Positions 31,088 through 41,085 are shown, counted from the first letter of the stretch. The stretch: 55,816 nt of DNA from Branchiibius hedensis (GCF_900108585.1 NZ_UESZ01000003.1:1-55816), one strand, 5' to 3'. The notes: generated by a model from the sequence alone, not told the origin. Made by a program: numbers and translations.

Positions 31088-32587
31088 ATGTCCACAAATC
31101 GTGAGCAATTGACGTTCGGTAACTGGCGACGCCCTGCGTCGATTGGTCTGTTCGGCTTGGGTCAGGCCGGGACGTTCCTGGCCTTGGGTGGTGTAGCGGT
31201 CGGAACGATCACGATCATGCTGGCCGGTGTTTTCATCGGCCTGGTGGTGTTTGCCGTGATCGCGGTGTTGATTTTCCTGGTGGTGCGCCGCGACAAGCAC
31301 CAGAAGTCGCTGGTCGACCGGTCCTCGGAGCGGGTCGGGTTCGCGCGGGCGAAGGCGTCGGGGACCACGACGTACCGCTCGGGTCCGTTGGGTAAGGCGG
31401 GGTGGGGCACTAACCAGCTTCCTGGGTTGGCGGCACCGACGCGGCTACGTACGGGCGTGCTGCCTAACGGTGATGAGTTCGCGATCATCTACTGGCCGCG
31501 TACCCGCCAGCACACGATCGTGTTGGCCGCTGAGCCGGACGGCGCGGGCCTGGTCGACCAAGAGCAGATCGACGGCTGGGTCGGCGGTTGGGAGTCCTGG
31601 CTGCGCAACCTGGACAACGAACGCGGCCTGGATGCGGTGTCGGTGTGTGTGGAGACCGCACCCGACACGGGCGTGCGCCTGGCGCAGGAGGTCCACGCAA
31701 CGCTGGACCCGCACGCCGACGAATTCGCCAAGGCGGTGGTGCTGGATCTGGTCGACCACCTCCCGGCCGCTGCCGCCTCGACGGTGGCGTACGTGACGCT
31801 GACGTACAACTCGCAGGTGCGGGTCGGTGGGAAACGTCGCACCGATGAGCAGATGGCCCGGGATCTCGCGTTGCGGATTCCGGGCCTGTGCGGAGGCCTG
31901 ATTGCCTCCGGTGCCGGTGCAGCCCGGCCGTTGTCCGCGCAGCGGTTGTGCGAGGTCATCCGCCGCGCCTACGACCCGGCCGTGGCCGAGCTGATCGACC
32001 AGGCGTACGCGAACGGGTCGCCGCCTCTGATCACGTGGCAGGACGTGGGTCCGGTGGGGGCTGAGGCTGCCTGGGACCACTACCGGCACGACTCGGGTGT
32101 CTCGGTGACATGGCAGATGACGGAGGCCCCCACCGGTCTTGTCCGGTCCTCGATCCTGTCGGCGTTGCTGTCGGCCGATGCCGAGTTCGCCCGTAAGCGG
32201 GTGACCTTTTTGTACCGGCCGATCGACCGCGCACGGGCCAAGGCGATGGTCGAGGCGGACGTGAAGGTCGCCTCGTTCTTGTCCTCCACCTCAGAGAAGC
32301 CCTCGCGTCGGGCGCTGGCCGCGCAACGCAGCGCACTGGCCACGGCCGAGGAAGAAGCCGGGGGAGCAGGACTGGGGCAGTTCGCGATGCTCGTGACCGC
32401 GACCGCCCTGGACCCGGCCTCTTTGGACGACATGACTACCGCTGTGGAGCACCTGGGCGCGGAATCCGCGATTCAGCTTCGCCCCGTCTACGGCTCCCAA
32501 GACTCGGCCTTCGTGGCCGCTCTACCGCTCGGGCTGGTGCCATCCCGGCACCTGCGGGCACCCAAGATCGGAGGGTCCAACGCATGA
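31088..32587 (+). CDS. SCO6880 family type IV transfer protein
   Basis: A 499-residue protein of the actinobacterial SCO6880 group, found in conjugation operons and usually paired with a separate VirB4-like ATPase. Two close membrane helices lie at about 18-68 (FGLGQAGTFLALGGVAVGTI, VFIGLVVFAVIAVLIFLVV), like a fused VirB3. A large soluble domain resembles the N-terminal part of VirB4 and has no Walker motifs. It begins with TFGNWRRPASIGLFGLG, a recognisable family start. It overlaps the next gene by ATGA. Confidence 0.82.
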   Translation: MSTNREQLTFGNWRRPASIGLFGLGQAGTFLALGGVAVGTITIMLAGVFIGLVVFAVIAVLIFLVVRRDKHQKSLVDRSSERVGFARAKASGTTTYRSGPLGKAGWGTNQLPGLAAPTRLRTGVLPNGDEFAIIYWPRTRQHTIVLAAEPDGAGLVDQEQIDGWVGGWESWLRNLDNERGLDAVSVCVETAPDTGVRLAQEVHATLDPHADEFAKAVVLDLVDHLPAAAASTVAYVTLTYNSQVRVGGKRRTDEQMARDLALRIPGLCGGLIASGAGAARPLSAQRLCEVIRRAYDPAVAELIDQAYANGSPPLITWQDVGPVGAEAAWDHYRHDSGVSVTWQMTEAPTGLVRSSILSALLSADAEFARKRVTFLYRPIDRARAKAMVEADVKVASFLSSTSEKPSRRALAAQRSALATAEEEAGGAGLGQFAMLVTATALDPASLDDMTTAVEHLGAESAIQLRPVYGSQDSAFVAALPLGLVPSRHLRAPKIGGSNA

Positions 32588-32775
32588 CCAACCAACAGTC
32601 ACAGACCAGCGCGACAGTATTGACCAGACAGCGGTGGGAGGACGTTCCGCTGCCTGGCCTGCGGGAGCCGGACCCGCTCAATGTGCAGTGCCGGGACGTG
32701 GAGCCGGTGCCGGTCGTGGCCGCTGAGGCGAGCGCGACCGGCGATGGCGTCGAGCACGGGCGGTGGTCGCTGTGA
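32584..32775 (+). CDS. Small linker gene between transfer ATPase components
   Basis: A 63-residue acidic protein without membrane segment or motif. It is supported by ATGA overlap with the gene before and GTGA overlap with the gene after. Short genes at this position are usual in SCO6880-type operons; function unknown. Confidence 0.55.
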   Translation: MTNQQSQTSATVLTRQRWEDVPLPGLREPDPLNVQCRDVEPVPVVAAEASATGDGVEHGRWSL

Positions 32776-34418
32776 CGCGCCGCGCCGCTAAGACGGGCGC
32801 GGAACCGATCGCAGAAGAACTGGTGTCGCTGCGGCGCACCGTGGAGACCCGCAAAGCGCGTAAAGCGCGTCAGCGTCAGGAGCAGGACGCCCGCCCGTCC
32901 CGCGCGGAACGCAAGCAGGAGAAAGCCGAGCTGCGTGAGGAGATGCGGCACCGGCCCGGGCCGCGGGGTTGGCGCGGGCCGGGTAACGGTTCGTCGGTGG
33001 TGTTGCAGGACCCGCCGCAGTGGCGGTCTTCAACGGCGCAGACCTGCGGGTTGTGGCCGTGGTCGGCCGCCTCGGGGGCACCCACGGTCGGGGTGCCGTT
33101 GGGTACGGGCCGTAACGGATCGGCCGCGGTGTGCGGTGACCCGATCTCGTGGTTCCAACGCGCCAAGCTCATCAGCAACCCCTCGGCGTTCATCTTGGGC
33201 GTGCCCGGCCTGGGCAAGTCAACGCTGGCGCGACGTTGGGCTGTGGGCCTGGCGGCACGCGGTGTGCTGCCGGTGGCCCTGGGTGACCTGAAACCCGATC
33301 ACGTCGACATCATCGAACGGATCGGTGGCCAGGTGATCAAACTCGGCCCCGGGTTGGGTGCCATCAACGTCCTGGACCCCGGAGAAGCGTCTGCGGCCAG
33401 TCGGTTGCTGAGCGGGTCCGCGCGTGAGGTGATCCTGGCCGACAGTCGTGCCCGGCGGCGCACCATGCTCGAAGCGTTGCTGACGATCGTTCGTCACAGC
33501 GAGCCGAGCGACCACGAAATGAACCTGGTCGATGAGGTTTTGCGGTTGCTGGATGAGCGGCACAACGGCGTCCCGGTGATGGGCGACATGCTGCAAGTCA
33601 TCAAGGAAGCCCCCGAAACGTTGCGCGCGGTCGCGGTCGACCGGGGCCGCTTGGACACCTACTACGAACGCGTCGATGACCTGGAACGGTCCCTGGTCGG
33701 CCTGGCCAACCCGGACGGTCGTTGGGGGATCTTCGGTCGACAGACCTCGGTGCCGATGCGGCGGGACCGTCCGTGCGTCTATGACGTGTCGAGCCTGTAC
33801 CAAAAGGACGACTCCGTCGAAGCGGCGGCGCTGCTGGCGTGCTGGTCCAGCGGCTTCGCAACCATCAACGTCGCCAACGAACTGGCCGCGGCCGGGGTCG
33901 AGCCGCAGCGGCACTACTTCATCATCCTCGACGAGCTGTGGAAGGCGATCCGCTCCGGTAAGGGCATGGTCGACCGCATCGACGGACTGACCCGGCTCAA
34001 CCGGAACATCGGAGTCGGGCAAGTGATGATCTCCCACACGATGGCCGACCTGGAAGCATTGGCCGACCCCGAAGATGTGAAGAAGGCCAAGGGCTTCGTC
34101 GAGCGCGCAGGGATGGTGTGCCTGGCCGGGTTGCCCTCGGCCGAGATGCCTTTGCTGTCAACGGCGGTCGCCCTGTCCGATGTGGAGAAGCGAACGCTGG
34201 TGGAGTGGACTGCGCCCGGCGCATGGGACGCAGAGACCGGAGAGGAAACCGACCCGCCCGGGCGTGGCTGGTTCCTGTTGAAAGTCGGACACCGGCCCGG
34301 GGTTCCGGTGCGGGTGGGTCTGACCGACGCCGAGCGTGGCGTCAACGACACGAACAAGAAGTGGCACGAACAGTCCCGGATCGGCCAGGGCGGGCAGGGC
34401 CAAGAAGGTGCGGCGTGA
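32772..34418 (+). CDS. VirB4-like transfer ATPase
   Basis: A 548-residue ATPase starting at the GTG at 32772 (GTGs nine bases further upstream also possible). A basic coiled head (residues 20-60, rich in RKARKARQRQ) precedes the P-loop GVPGLGKST at about 143-151. Walker B is FIILDELWKA near residue 375, followed by GLTRLNRNIGVGQVMISHTM and ALADPEDVKKAKGF, typical of the VirB4/TraC ATPase C-terminal domain. The N-terminal VirB4 half is missing and is supplied by the SCO6880 protein. It powers assembly and transfer at the membrane. Confidence 0.85.
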   Translation: MTRRAAKTGAEPIAEELVSLRRTVETRKARKARQRQEQDARPSRAERKQEKAELREEMRHRPGPRGWRGPGNGSSVVLQDPPQWRSSTAQTCGLWPWSAASGAPTVGVPLGTGRNGSAAVCGDPISWFQRAKLISNPSAFILGVPGLGKSTLARRWAVGLAARGVLPVALGDLKPDHVDIIERIGGQVIKLGPGLGAINVLDPGEASAASRLLSGSAREVILADSRARRRTMLEALLTIVRHSEPSDHEMNLVDEVLRLLDERHNGVPVMGDMLQVIKEAPETLRAVAVDRGRLDTYYERVDDLERSLVGLANPDGRWGIFGRQTSVPMRRDRPCVYDVSSLYQKDDSVEAAALLACWSSGFATINVANELAAAGVEPQRHYFIILDELWKAIRSGKGMVDRIDGLTRLNRNIGVGQVMISHTMADLEALADPEDVKKAKGFVERAGMVCLAGLPSAEMPLLSTAVALSDVEKRTLVEWTAPGAWDAETGEETDPPGRGWFLLKVGHRPGVPVRVGLTDAERGVNDTNKKWHEQSRIGQGGQGQEGAA

Positions 34419-34720
34419 ACCTCATCGACCCCGAGCTGCTGCGGCAGATCGAATGGGCCGGCGGTGCGTTCGCCCTGTACCTGGTGCTCTCCGCGGTCGC
34501 GGTGGTACTGGCCAGCACGGTGTCCTGCCGCGCCGCGGCCACCTTCCTGATTGTGGCGGGCGCGGTGGTCGCGGCCGTTCTGCTGACGCTGCCCCAGCTG
34601 CGCGACCCGGCGGTCCCGGCCTGGTGGCCGGGCTGCTGCTGGGCTGCGGTGGTTGGCTGCGCCCTCGCTGCGGCGGTGCTGATGGCCCGCCCCGATCACA
34701 TCGTCAAACTGCGCTCCTGA
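34415..34720 (+). CDS. Small three-helix membrane protein of the transfer operon
   Basis: A 101-residue protein starting at the GTG at 34415, overlapping the ATPase stop as GTGA. Three hydrophobic helices (AFALYLVLSAVAVVLA, FLIVAGAVVAAVLLTL, WAAVVGCALAAAVLMA) and a short basic end. It may anchor the ATPase or the coupling protein that follow each other here. Confidence 0.65.
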   Translation: MNLIDPELLRQIEWAGGAFALYLVLSAVAVVLASTVSCRAAATFLIVAGAVVAAVLLTLPQLRDPAVPAWWPGCCWAAVVGCALAAAVLMARPDHIVKLRS

Positions 34721-34733
34721 AAGGGCCGGGATC

Positions 34734-36533
34734 ATGAGTTCTCCGAGTAACCGCAAGGACCAACCCCGCACCGGGGCTGACGGGATCTGGGTGTTGATCG
34801 CGGCCGTCTGCTTCGGGTTGGCGATCGGGTTCGTCAACCTGGCCGTGCGCCTGGGGCACCTGATCGACGGGACTGCCGGGCAAGACCCGTCCAGCCCCTT
34901 CGAGCTGTTCTTCAACACCTTCAAGGGCAAAAGTCACTGGACCATGACGGTCACGATCGTGGCCGCGGTCCTGGCCGTGGTGCTGTCGGTCCTGGCGGTG
35001 TTCGTGCTGGTGTCCCGCTCGCGCCGTAAGGCACGTCGCAGCCGCGTTGACACCCAAGCGGCGTACATGGGCCGTGGCCGCGACGTAGAAGGCATCCGTC
35101 GCAAGAGCGTGGCCGCGACCGCGACCCGGCTGGGCGTGGCTGGTTCGCCCGGGGTTCCTATCGGTGCCGCCCTCGGCACCGGAGAAACCCTCTTGGGTTC
35201 GTGGGAGGACATGCACCTGGACATTTGGGGGCCACGCACCGGTAAGACGACCTCCCGGGCGGTCCCGGCTGTGCTCGACGCACCGGGCGCGGTGGTCTGT
35301 ACCTCCAACAAACGCGACCTGTTGGACGCAACCCGCTTGATCCGCGAACGGCACGGCCAGGTGTGGGTATTCGACCCTCAACAGGTTGCCCTCGAACCGG
35401 CGGACTGGTGGTGGAACCCGCTGACGTACGTCACCGACGACACCAAGGCCCGCGGCCTGGCGGGGCACTTCATCGCCGGGTCACGCTCGGCGGATGCCAA
35501 GTCCGATGCGTACTTCGACGGCGACGCGCAAAACCTCCTCGCCTCGCTGATCTTGGCCGCTGCCCTGGGTCGGCGCCCGATCACTGAGGTGTACCGGTGG
35601 CTGATCCGCCCCAACGACCAGTCCCCGGTGGAGATCCTGCGTGACAGCCCCTACGACCTGGTGGCCGATCAGCTCGCCGGGATCATGGCCTACCCGGATG
35701 AGCAGCGCGGCGGCGTCTACGGCACGGCCAAGCAGATGGCTACCTGCCTGACCTCGCCCGCGGTCGCTGCCTGGGTGACCTCGCCCGCCCAGCGTGGCCA
35801 GCTCGACGAGCGGCCACAGTTCGACCCGCACGCTTTCGTGCGCGACGGCTCAACGCTGTACGCCCTGAGCATGGAAGGCGAAGGCACCACCGGGCCGCTG
35901 ACCACCGCCTTGACGGTGGCCGTGACCGAAGCCGCGACCGACCTGGCCACCCGAATGGCCGGCGGCCGGCTCGCTACTCCGATGCTGTGTGTCCTGGACG
36001 AGGCCGCGAACGTGTGCCGCTGGCGGCGCCTGCCAGATCTCTACTCCCACTTCGGATCTCGCGGAATCATCATCATGACGATCCTTCAATCCTGGTCGCA
36101 GGGCGTTGAGGTGTGGGGTGCCTCCGGGATGCAGAAGCTCTGGTCCTCGGCCAACGTGAAGGTTTACGGCGGCGGTGTCTCCGAAGAGGACTTCCTCGAC
36201 AAACTGTCCAAGCTCATCGGGGACTACGACAAACTCACCAGCTCGATCAGCGCGGGCAAGGGCTACCGGTCGACCAGCCGCCAGCTCACCCGGGAGCGGA
36301 TCTTGGACGTCGAGCAGCTCGCCGCGCTGCCCAAGGGCCGGGCCGTGGTGCTGTCCTCTGGTAACCGCGCCGCCATGATCCGCACCAAACCCTGGATGAA
36401 CGGTCCGCACGCCCACGACGTGCGAGCCTCCATCACCCTCAACGACCCCAACGGCGCCGCGACGATCGCGGACGCCTTCACCCAGCTTCGCCAGGTCGAC
36501 CAACAGGAAGGAAACACCGATGAGCACCACTGA
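34734..36533 (+). CDS. TraD/VirD4-like type IV coupling protein (intact copy)
   Basis: A 599-residue coupling ATPase. Two membrane helices (about 17-40 and 70-94) are followed by a basic stretch and the nucleotide-binding domain, with Walker A GPRTGKTT at 166-173 and Walker B MLCVLDEA at about 417-424. The pieces CTSNKRDLLDATR, VWVFDPQ, WWWNPL and FGSRGIIIMTILQSWSQG are typical of TraG/VirD4 proteins of actinobacteria. It brings the relaxase-DNA complex to the channel. The gene starts 13 bases after the previous stop and overlaps the DUF4913 gene by 14 bases. Confidence 0.9.
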   Translation: MSSPSNRKDQPRTGADGIWVLIAAVCFGLAIGFVNLAVRLGHLIDGTAGQDPSSPFELFFNTFKGKSHWTMTVTIVAAVLAVVLSVLAVFVLVSRSRRKARRSRVDTQAAYMGRGRDVEGIRRKSVAATATRLGVAGSPGVPIGAALGTGETLLGSWEDMHLDIWGPRTGKTTSRAVPAVLDAPGAVVCTSNKRDLLDATRLIRERHGQVWVFDPQQVALEPADWWWNPLTYVTDDTKARGLAGHFIAGSRSADAKSDAYFDGDAQNLLASLILAAALGRRPITEVYRWLIRPNDQSPVEILRDSPYDLVADQLAGIMAYPDEQRGGVYGTAKQMATCLTSPAVAAWVTSPAQRGQLDERPQFDPHAFVRDGSTLYALSMEGEGTTGPLTTALTVAVTEAATDLATRMAGGRLATPMLCVLDEAANVCRWRRLPDLYSHFGSRGIIIMTILQSWSQGVEVWGASGMQKLWSSANVKVYGGGVSEEDFLDKLSKLIGDYDKLTSSISAGKGYRSTSRQLTRERILDVEQLAALPKGRAVVLSSGNRAAMIRTKPWMNGPHAHDVRASITLNDPNGAATIADAFTQLRQVDQQEGNTDEHH

Positions 36534-37005
36534 GATGAGCGCGACTGACGAGTGGGAAGAAGCCGTCAACGGCCTAGCCCCGGCGGCGCCATCACCAGAC
36601 GAGCCGCCGCCGCTGGTGTACGGATCGGTGGATGAGTTCGTGCGCGAATACCTGATCCAGACCTACCGGCGCGTCATCGCAGGCACCGGGCAAGGAGCGG
36701 TGTGGGCCGCGAACTGGTGGGACTACGACGAAGCCGTGATCCGGCTGACCGCCCTGTGGCGGTCCTGGGAACAACTCCGGCTCGACCCAGCCACCGGGAT
36801 GAGCGTGTGGTGGAAAGACCACGCCGACCACCACATGGCCGTCCTGCTCGACTCTCGCGGCCCGTTCGCCAACTCCGACTCCAAGAACCGGACCGGCGAA
36901 CCACTGCCGTACACCCCGCCCCCGCCGGGCATGTTCCCCGACGAGCGGCTCGCCGCACCCGGGGAACACGCCACCACTACCGACGCCGACCCGATCGCCG
37001 CCTAA
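36520..37005 (+). CDS. DUF4913 domain protein (copy B)
   Basis: Identical to 1303-1788. Here it follows the intact coupling-protein gene, confirming that it belongs to the transfer operon. Confidence 0.8.
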   Translation: MSTTEMSATDEWEEAVNGLAPAAPSPDEPPPLVYGSVDEFVREYLIQTYRRVIAGTGQGAVWAANWWDYDEAVIRLTALWRSWEQLRLDPATGMSVWWKDHADHHMAVLLDSRGPFANSDSKNRTGEPLPYTPPPPGMFPDERLAAPGEHATTTDADPIAA

Positions 37006-37025
37006 CCGAACAGGAGCACAACACC

Positions 37026-38120
37026 ATGAGCGAGATCCACGACCAGCCAGACGGCATCGCAGACGAATTCGACTCCACCATACGAACCGGTGTCGCGGCC
37101 GCCGCCCAGGCCGCCGAGCAATGGGCCAGGCGCCGTCACGCCAAGATCAACGACCGCCAAAGCGCTGCCGCAGGCGACGACAGCGCCCCGAGCGGGCCAC
37201 GCCTGGATGCCCAGCAGAGCGCCGCTCAGGCATCCCTAGAACCGCTGCGCCGCACCGACTGGTGGGACAACGCCACACCCGACCAAGTTGTCGAGGCCTA
37301 CCGCACCACTACCGCCTGGCCCGATCAGCAATGGGCCACAGATAACGCCGCCTTGATCGCGGGTGAGGTCAAGGAACGGTGGAACGTCGAGATCACCCCC
37401 GATGACACCCCCGAGAGCCTGAAAGACAAACTCGACGACGCCACCAACACCAAAGCCGCCGACACCGAGCAGGGTCGAGCAGACGCCGACGTGGTGGAAG
37501 CCGAGCGGCTCATGGCCCGAGCCAACGGCCTCGACGATCTCGCGGACTCAGCCCACACCGAGCACCGCGACGCCGAGAACGACCCCGACATGGACACCCC
37601 CGGCACCAGCGAAGCGTCGACCGGCCCGGTCGACGACCTCAGCACCGACCAGGCCGACCCGGCGGCCGGACCGGCCCTCTACCGCTCAGAGGACGGCGAC
37701 ATACCCGTGATCCTGACGGGCAACTCGGTCGCAGACGACCAGCAGCGCTACTACGAAACCGAGCACGGGCAACTGGTCCCGGACAAGGACCTCGAAATCG
37801 ACCTCAGCCCAGAAACACTCGGCTACCGAGCCGAATGGCACAGCGAGAACGGCCGCGTCGACGAAGCCGCATTCCGCAAAGCAGCCGCAACAGCGGCAGG
37901 AGCCGCGGACCGCAGCTACGACAGCGCCGACCGGCGGGAGAAGTTCGCGGACTCGATGCGCGCCGAAGGCGTGCCCGAAAAGAACGTGCAGACCCGGCTC
38001 CGCGCAGACGTGTCCTACGGCGCACCCGCGACAGCAGCAACCAGCCCGGAGAAGTCCTCGCCCTCAGCGACGACCACCGCAACGAAGGCGAAACGCAAGC
38101 AGCTCGGCCGTCGTCGCTGA
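37026..38120 (+). CDS. Acidic accessory protein at the end of the transfer operon (copy B)
   Basis: Identical to 1809-2903: 364 residues, acidic centre, basic end, ATG after ACAGGAG. Confidence 0.7.
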   Translation: MSEIHDQPDGIADEFDSTIRTGVAAAAQAAEQWARRRHAKINDRQSAAAGDDSAPSGPRLDAQQSAAQASLEPLRRTDWWDNATPDQVVEAYRTTTAWPDQQWATDNAALIAGEVKERWNVEITPDDTPESLKDKLDDATNTKAADTEQGRADADVVEAERLMARANGLDDLADSAHTEHRDAENDPDMDTPGTSEASTGPVDDLSTDQADPAAGPALYRSEDGDIPVILTGNSVADDQQRYYETEHGQLVPDKDLEIDLSPETLGYRAEWHSENGRVDEAAFRKAAATAAGAADRSYDSADRREKFADSMRAEGVPEKNVQTRLRADVSYGAPATAATSPEKSSPSATTTATKAKRKQLGRRR

Positions 38121-38129
38121 ACTCCGTGC

Positions 38130-38164
38130 AAACTGCCCGCCCCAGAAGAAGGGGCGGGCAGTTT
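38130..38164. terminator. Terminator of the transfer operon (copy B, perfect stem)
   Basis: A perfect 14-bp stem AAACTGCCCGCCCC with a seven-base loop AGAAGAA. It ends the 11.6-kb plus-strand transcript and faces minus-strand genes. Confidence 0.82.
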
Positions 38165-38222
38165 CGCGTGTTAGCGACCAGATGTGGTGATGAGGCGGGT
38201 AGACATGCCGTGACCGTTTCGG

Positions 38223-38816
38223 TCAGGGTGTGCGGCCTTCCGCATCCGGCGCGGTCACGTCGTCGCCGGGGAACGCGCCCCAGGTGCCGATCCGGCCGAC
38301 CATCGCCGGGGATAGTCCACTCACCCGGGCCAGCGTCGCAGCCTTCACACCCTGCGACAGCAGAGCTTCGATCTGACGATCCCGCTCGAAACGGGCGCTC
38401 TTGATCGCCTCCTCTGCTCGCTCCAAGGCCTCCAACGCCTGGCGCAACGGTGCGAGGTTGTAGTCCGAGCCGTCCGGTCCGTCGTCGTGACGCAGGATTT
38501 CCACGACGGGATGCGATTTGATCCGGGTCAGAGCGGTCCCCGCGTCGGGTGCCGGGTACGCCTCCCCAAAGTGGAAGATGATCGCCTTGCCGACCTGCGG
38601 GGACCGGGACAATGAGAACCGGGTGTGCCGTGAGCCGGGGATGCTGCCGCGATACAAACCGCGCGGCTCGTCCCCATGCGGCTCCCAGGCCGGGTTCGGC
38701 TCGTAGGCCAGGGGGAACCGGTTGCCGTGGTCATCGATGATCGTCGCCGCCCACCACGGGTTCTCCTCATGCCGTGCGGGTAGCTCGTAGACGCTGCGGG
38801 CCAGGTCCTCACTCAT
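38223..38816 (-). CDS. Hypothetical protein with C-terminal HTH-like segment (copy B)
   Basis: Identical to 3005-3598; ATGA coupling to the gene upstream is preserved. Confidence 0.65.
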   Translation of the reverse strand: MSEDLARSVYELPARHEENPWWAATIIDDHGNRFPLAYEPNPAWEPHGDEPRGLYRGSIPGSRHTRFSLSRSPQVGKAIIFHFGEAYPAPDAGTALTRIKSHPVVEILRHDDGPDGSDYNLAPLRQALEALERAEEAIKSARFERDRQIEALLSQGVKAATLARVSGLSPAMVGRIGTWGAFPGDDVTAPDAEGRTP

Positions 38817-39289
38817 GCGCCGATACCGCGCTGGATCTCAGCCCAATCGGCGTCCGTGATCGCGTCGGCCAAGTCGGTGACCCGACCGAAACCTTGCGCG
38901 TTCTCCACCCACTGCTGGGCCGTCAGGTAGGCCGACAACCAGCGGGCAGCGTAAGCGAGCCCGGTCCACGGCAACGCCTCGGCCGCGCCCTGCTCGAAGA
39001 GGAGCCGACGGGCCGACTCGTAGCGCTCAGACCCGGCCGTGTGCCGACCGGCGTAGGCGACGCACTCACCAGCGATGAGCGTCCGGTCCGCGCTCTGGTT
39101 TCCGGTCAGGAAGGCCCGTACCGCATCCAGTTGCCAAGTGCACGCGGCCAGACCTTCGCCGGTTCGCAGATTCGCACCGGCCAGGAACGAGAACGCCGGT
39201 CCAGTTCCCAGCTCGTGGATCAGGGACCGAGTCTCGTCCTTGATGCAGTCCAACGCCTCGGCGGTGCTGGCCCATTCGGTGGTATTCAT
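38813..39289 (-). CDS. Small hypothetical protein (copy B)
   Basis: Identical to 3595-4071. The probable promoter box TATAGT on the minus strand lies at 39333-39338. Confidence 0.6.
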   Translation of the reverse strand: MNTTEWASTAEALDCIKDETRSLIHELGTGPAFSFLAGANLRTGEGLAACTWQLDAVRAFLTGNQSADRTLIAGECVAYAGRHTAGSERYESARRLLFEQGAAEALPWTGLAYAARWLSAYLTAQQWVENAQGFGRVTDLADAITDADWAEIQRGIGA

Positions 39290-39389
39290 CTTCGGCCTTC
39301 CTCGATGCGGTCAGTCCGCCTCTCCACCAATAACTATACACCAGTAGCGAAAAATTAACGATACTCCGGTTTATGTCTTGTCGGTTTGG

Positions 39390-41075
39390 TCAGCGACCGC
39401 GACCCCGGCGACGCGCCGCGTCTGCCTCGGTCGGCCGGGCCTGCGAGTTGCCGCCCGTAGGGGTCAACCGGCCCGGAATCGGGCTGGGGAACGACGCCTG
39501 AGCCGGTGTCAACGTCTCGCCGGTAACCGAGTGCGTCGTCGACTGGGGCACGGTCGACGACGCAACACCGGCCGGTGCGTACGCCCGGGCAACCTGCACC
39601 AGCTCCTCACGCATCAACTGGTCCAACGCCGCTTGTCTGCGGACCTGGCCAGAAGCGGCGCGCATGTCCCTGATCGCCGCGGCCGACCGGAACAGCTGCG
39701 CGATGACCGCGGCCTGCGCCGCGGCATTGTTCTTACCGCCCGCGGCCGCCAGCAACATCGCGGACGCAGCGAACGAGGTCTTGTGGACCGGCACACCCGT
39801 GACCGGCCGCTTCGTCTGCGCCGACTTCGACAGCTCATCCGCCGCCCGGGCCAACGGTCCCGGCGTCGCCTCGACCCTGGTCGACCACGCCGCGAACGCA
39901 CCCGCTGCGTCCCGGGCCGCGATCGCCCACCGTGCCTGATCACCCGGTGGGGTCTGCGCCAGGATCTTCAACTGCGTGGCCATCTCGGCCTGGTATTTCT
40001 CCCACACCGCGGGCGGTGGTGTGCGCGTCTCCCGACCCGGTGCGACCGGCCGCTTCCCGCGCTTGGCGGCCGCCCACTCATCCGCTGCGGCCTGCGCGCC
40101 CTGCGGTGTGTCCTCCCACATCGACCGCAACCGCGGCAACGACAGATCCCGACCCAACCGGTTCCCGCCGTACCAAATCGGGCGCTCACCCGCGACCGGT
40201 CGCGCCGCCACCGAATACCCGGTAATCACGTCCGTTCCACCATCGGCGTACCGCGGCCGAACAAGCAAGTTCTGCTGCCGCATCCGGCGCACAAACTCCG
40301 CCTCATCCTTAGCCGCGGCCGCGCACCCCCGCACCGCCCGGGCCAGCGCAACCCGGGGCTGGTCCGCGGTCAGCTCCGCGTTCATCCGGGCGCCACGCTC
40401 GGCCGCGGGAAGCTGCCGCCACACCGGGTGCTGGCGTCCCTGCCTGGCCTCCTGTTCGCGCCACGTGTCGTACTTCGCCCGTGCCTTCGAGCGGGCCTGA
40501 GCTTCGGCCTCGGCCGGGTGGTAACCGCGCGTCGCCAGGCCGCGCTCTGGTCCCTCGACTGGCATCAGGCCGTACTTCTTTTCCAGCTCCCGGCATGCGT
40601 CCTGAGCGGTCTTGTAGTCCCGCCACGGCGCGGCCTTCGTGCCATCCTCACGGACCAGGTTCACCACCACGTGAATGTGGTCGTTCCCGTTCGTCGACAG
40701 TCCGTGACGGACCGCTACCCACCGGCACGGGGCCTTGGTTCCCTCCTGATCGTCAAAGCCCATCCGACTCACAAAGTCGTTCGCGATCTCCTGCCACCGC
40801 TCATCGGACAACTCACCCTCATCAGCCCGAAGCGACAGCGAGCAATGCCACACATGACCGCCTTGAACGTCCACGCCGTACACCTTGTTCGGACGTTCCA
40901 AGTGACGTGCGATCGCCATCGCAGACGCTTTACCCAGCTGGTTGTCGTCATGCCACGCCAGCATCGCGCCGTCACCAGCAACCAAGTGCGGGTCGGTGTG
41001 CTCGTTGCGCTTACCCTCGCCCACCAAGTAGCACATCAAACCCGCGGCGCGGTCGCCACGAGTCACGTTCGGCAT
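39390..41075 (-). CDS. Relaxase (HUH mobilisation nuclease), intact copy
   Basis: A 561-residue relaxase starting at the ATG at 41075, ten bases after the mobC stop; an upstream extension overlaps mobC and is unlikely. The HUH metal site is HGLSTNGNDHIHVVVN, with H124, H133 and H135. Upstream lies GGHVWHCSLSL, the strand typical of the MobA/VirD2-like (MOBP-related) group. The N-terminus includes YLVGEGKRNEHTDPHLV. The nucleophilic Tyr is not certain. From about residue 280 on there is a long helical Ala-rich part and a disordered end (GRLTPTGGNSQARP). It would cut at oriT, stay bound to the 5' end and pilot the strand into the recipient. A single-base error splits the copy at 4172-5856. Confidence 0.85.
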   Translation of the reverse strand: MPNVTRGDRAAGLMCYLVGEGKRNEHTDPHLVAGDGAMLAWHDDNQLGKASAMAIARHLERPNKVYGVDVQGGHVWHCSLSLRADEGELSDERWQEIANDFVSRMGFDDQEGTKAPCRWVAVRHGLSTNGNDHIHVVVNLVREDGTKAAPWRDYKTAQDACRELEKKYGLMPVEGPERGLATRGYHPAEAEAQARSKARAKYDTWREQEARQGRQHPVWRQLPAAERGARMNAELTADQPRVALARAVRGCAAAAKDEAEFVRRMRQQNLLVRPRYADGGTDVITGYSVAARPVAGERPIWYGGNRLGRDLSLPRLRSMWEDTPQGAQAAADEWAAAKRGKRPVAPGRETRTPPPAVWEKYQAEMATQLKILAQTPPGDQARWAIAARDAAGAFAAWSTRVEATPGPLARAADELSKSAQTKRPVTGVPVHKTSFAASAMLLAAAGGKNNAAAQAAVIAQLFRSAAAIRDMRAASGQVRRQAALDQLMREELVQVARAYAPAGVASSTVPQSTTHSVTGETLTPAQASFPSPIPGRLTPTGGNSQARPTEADAARRRGRGR

Positions 41076-41085
41076 CACGGCACCA

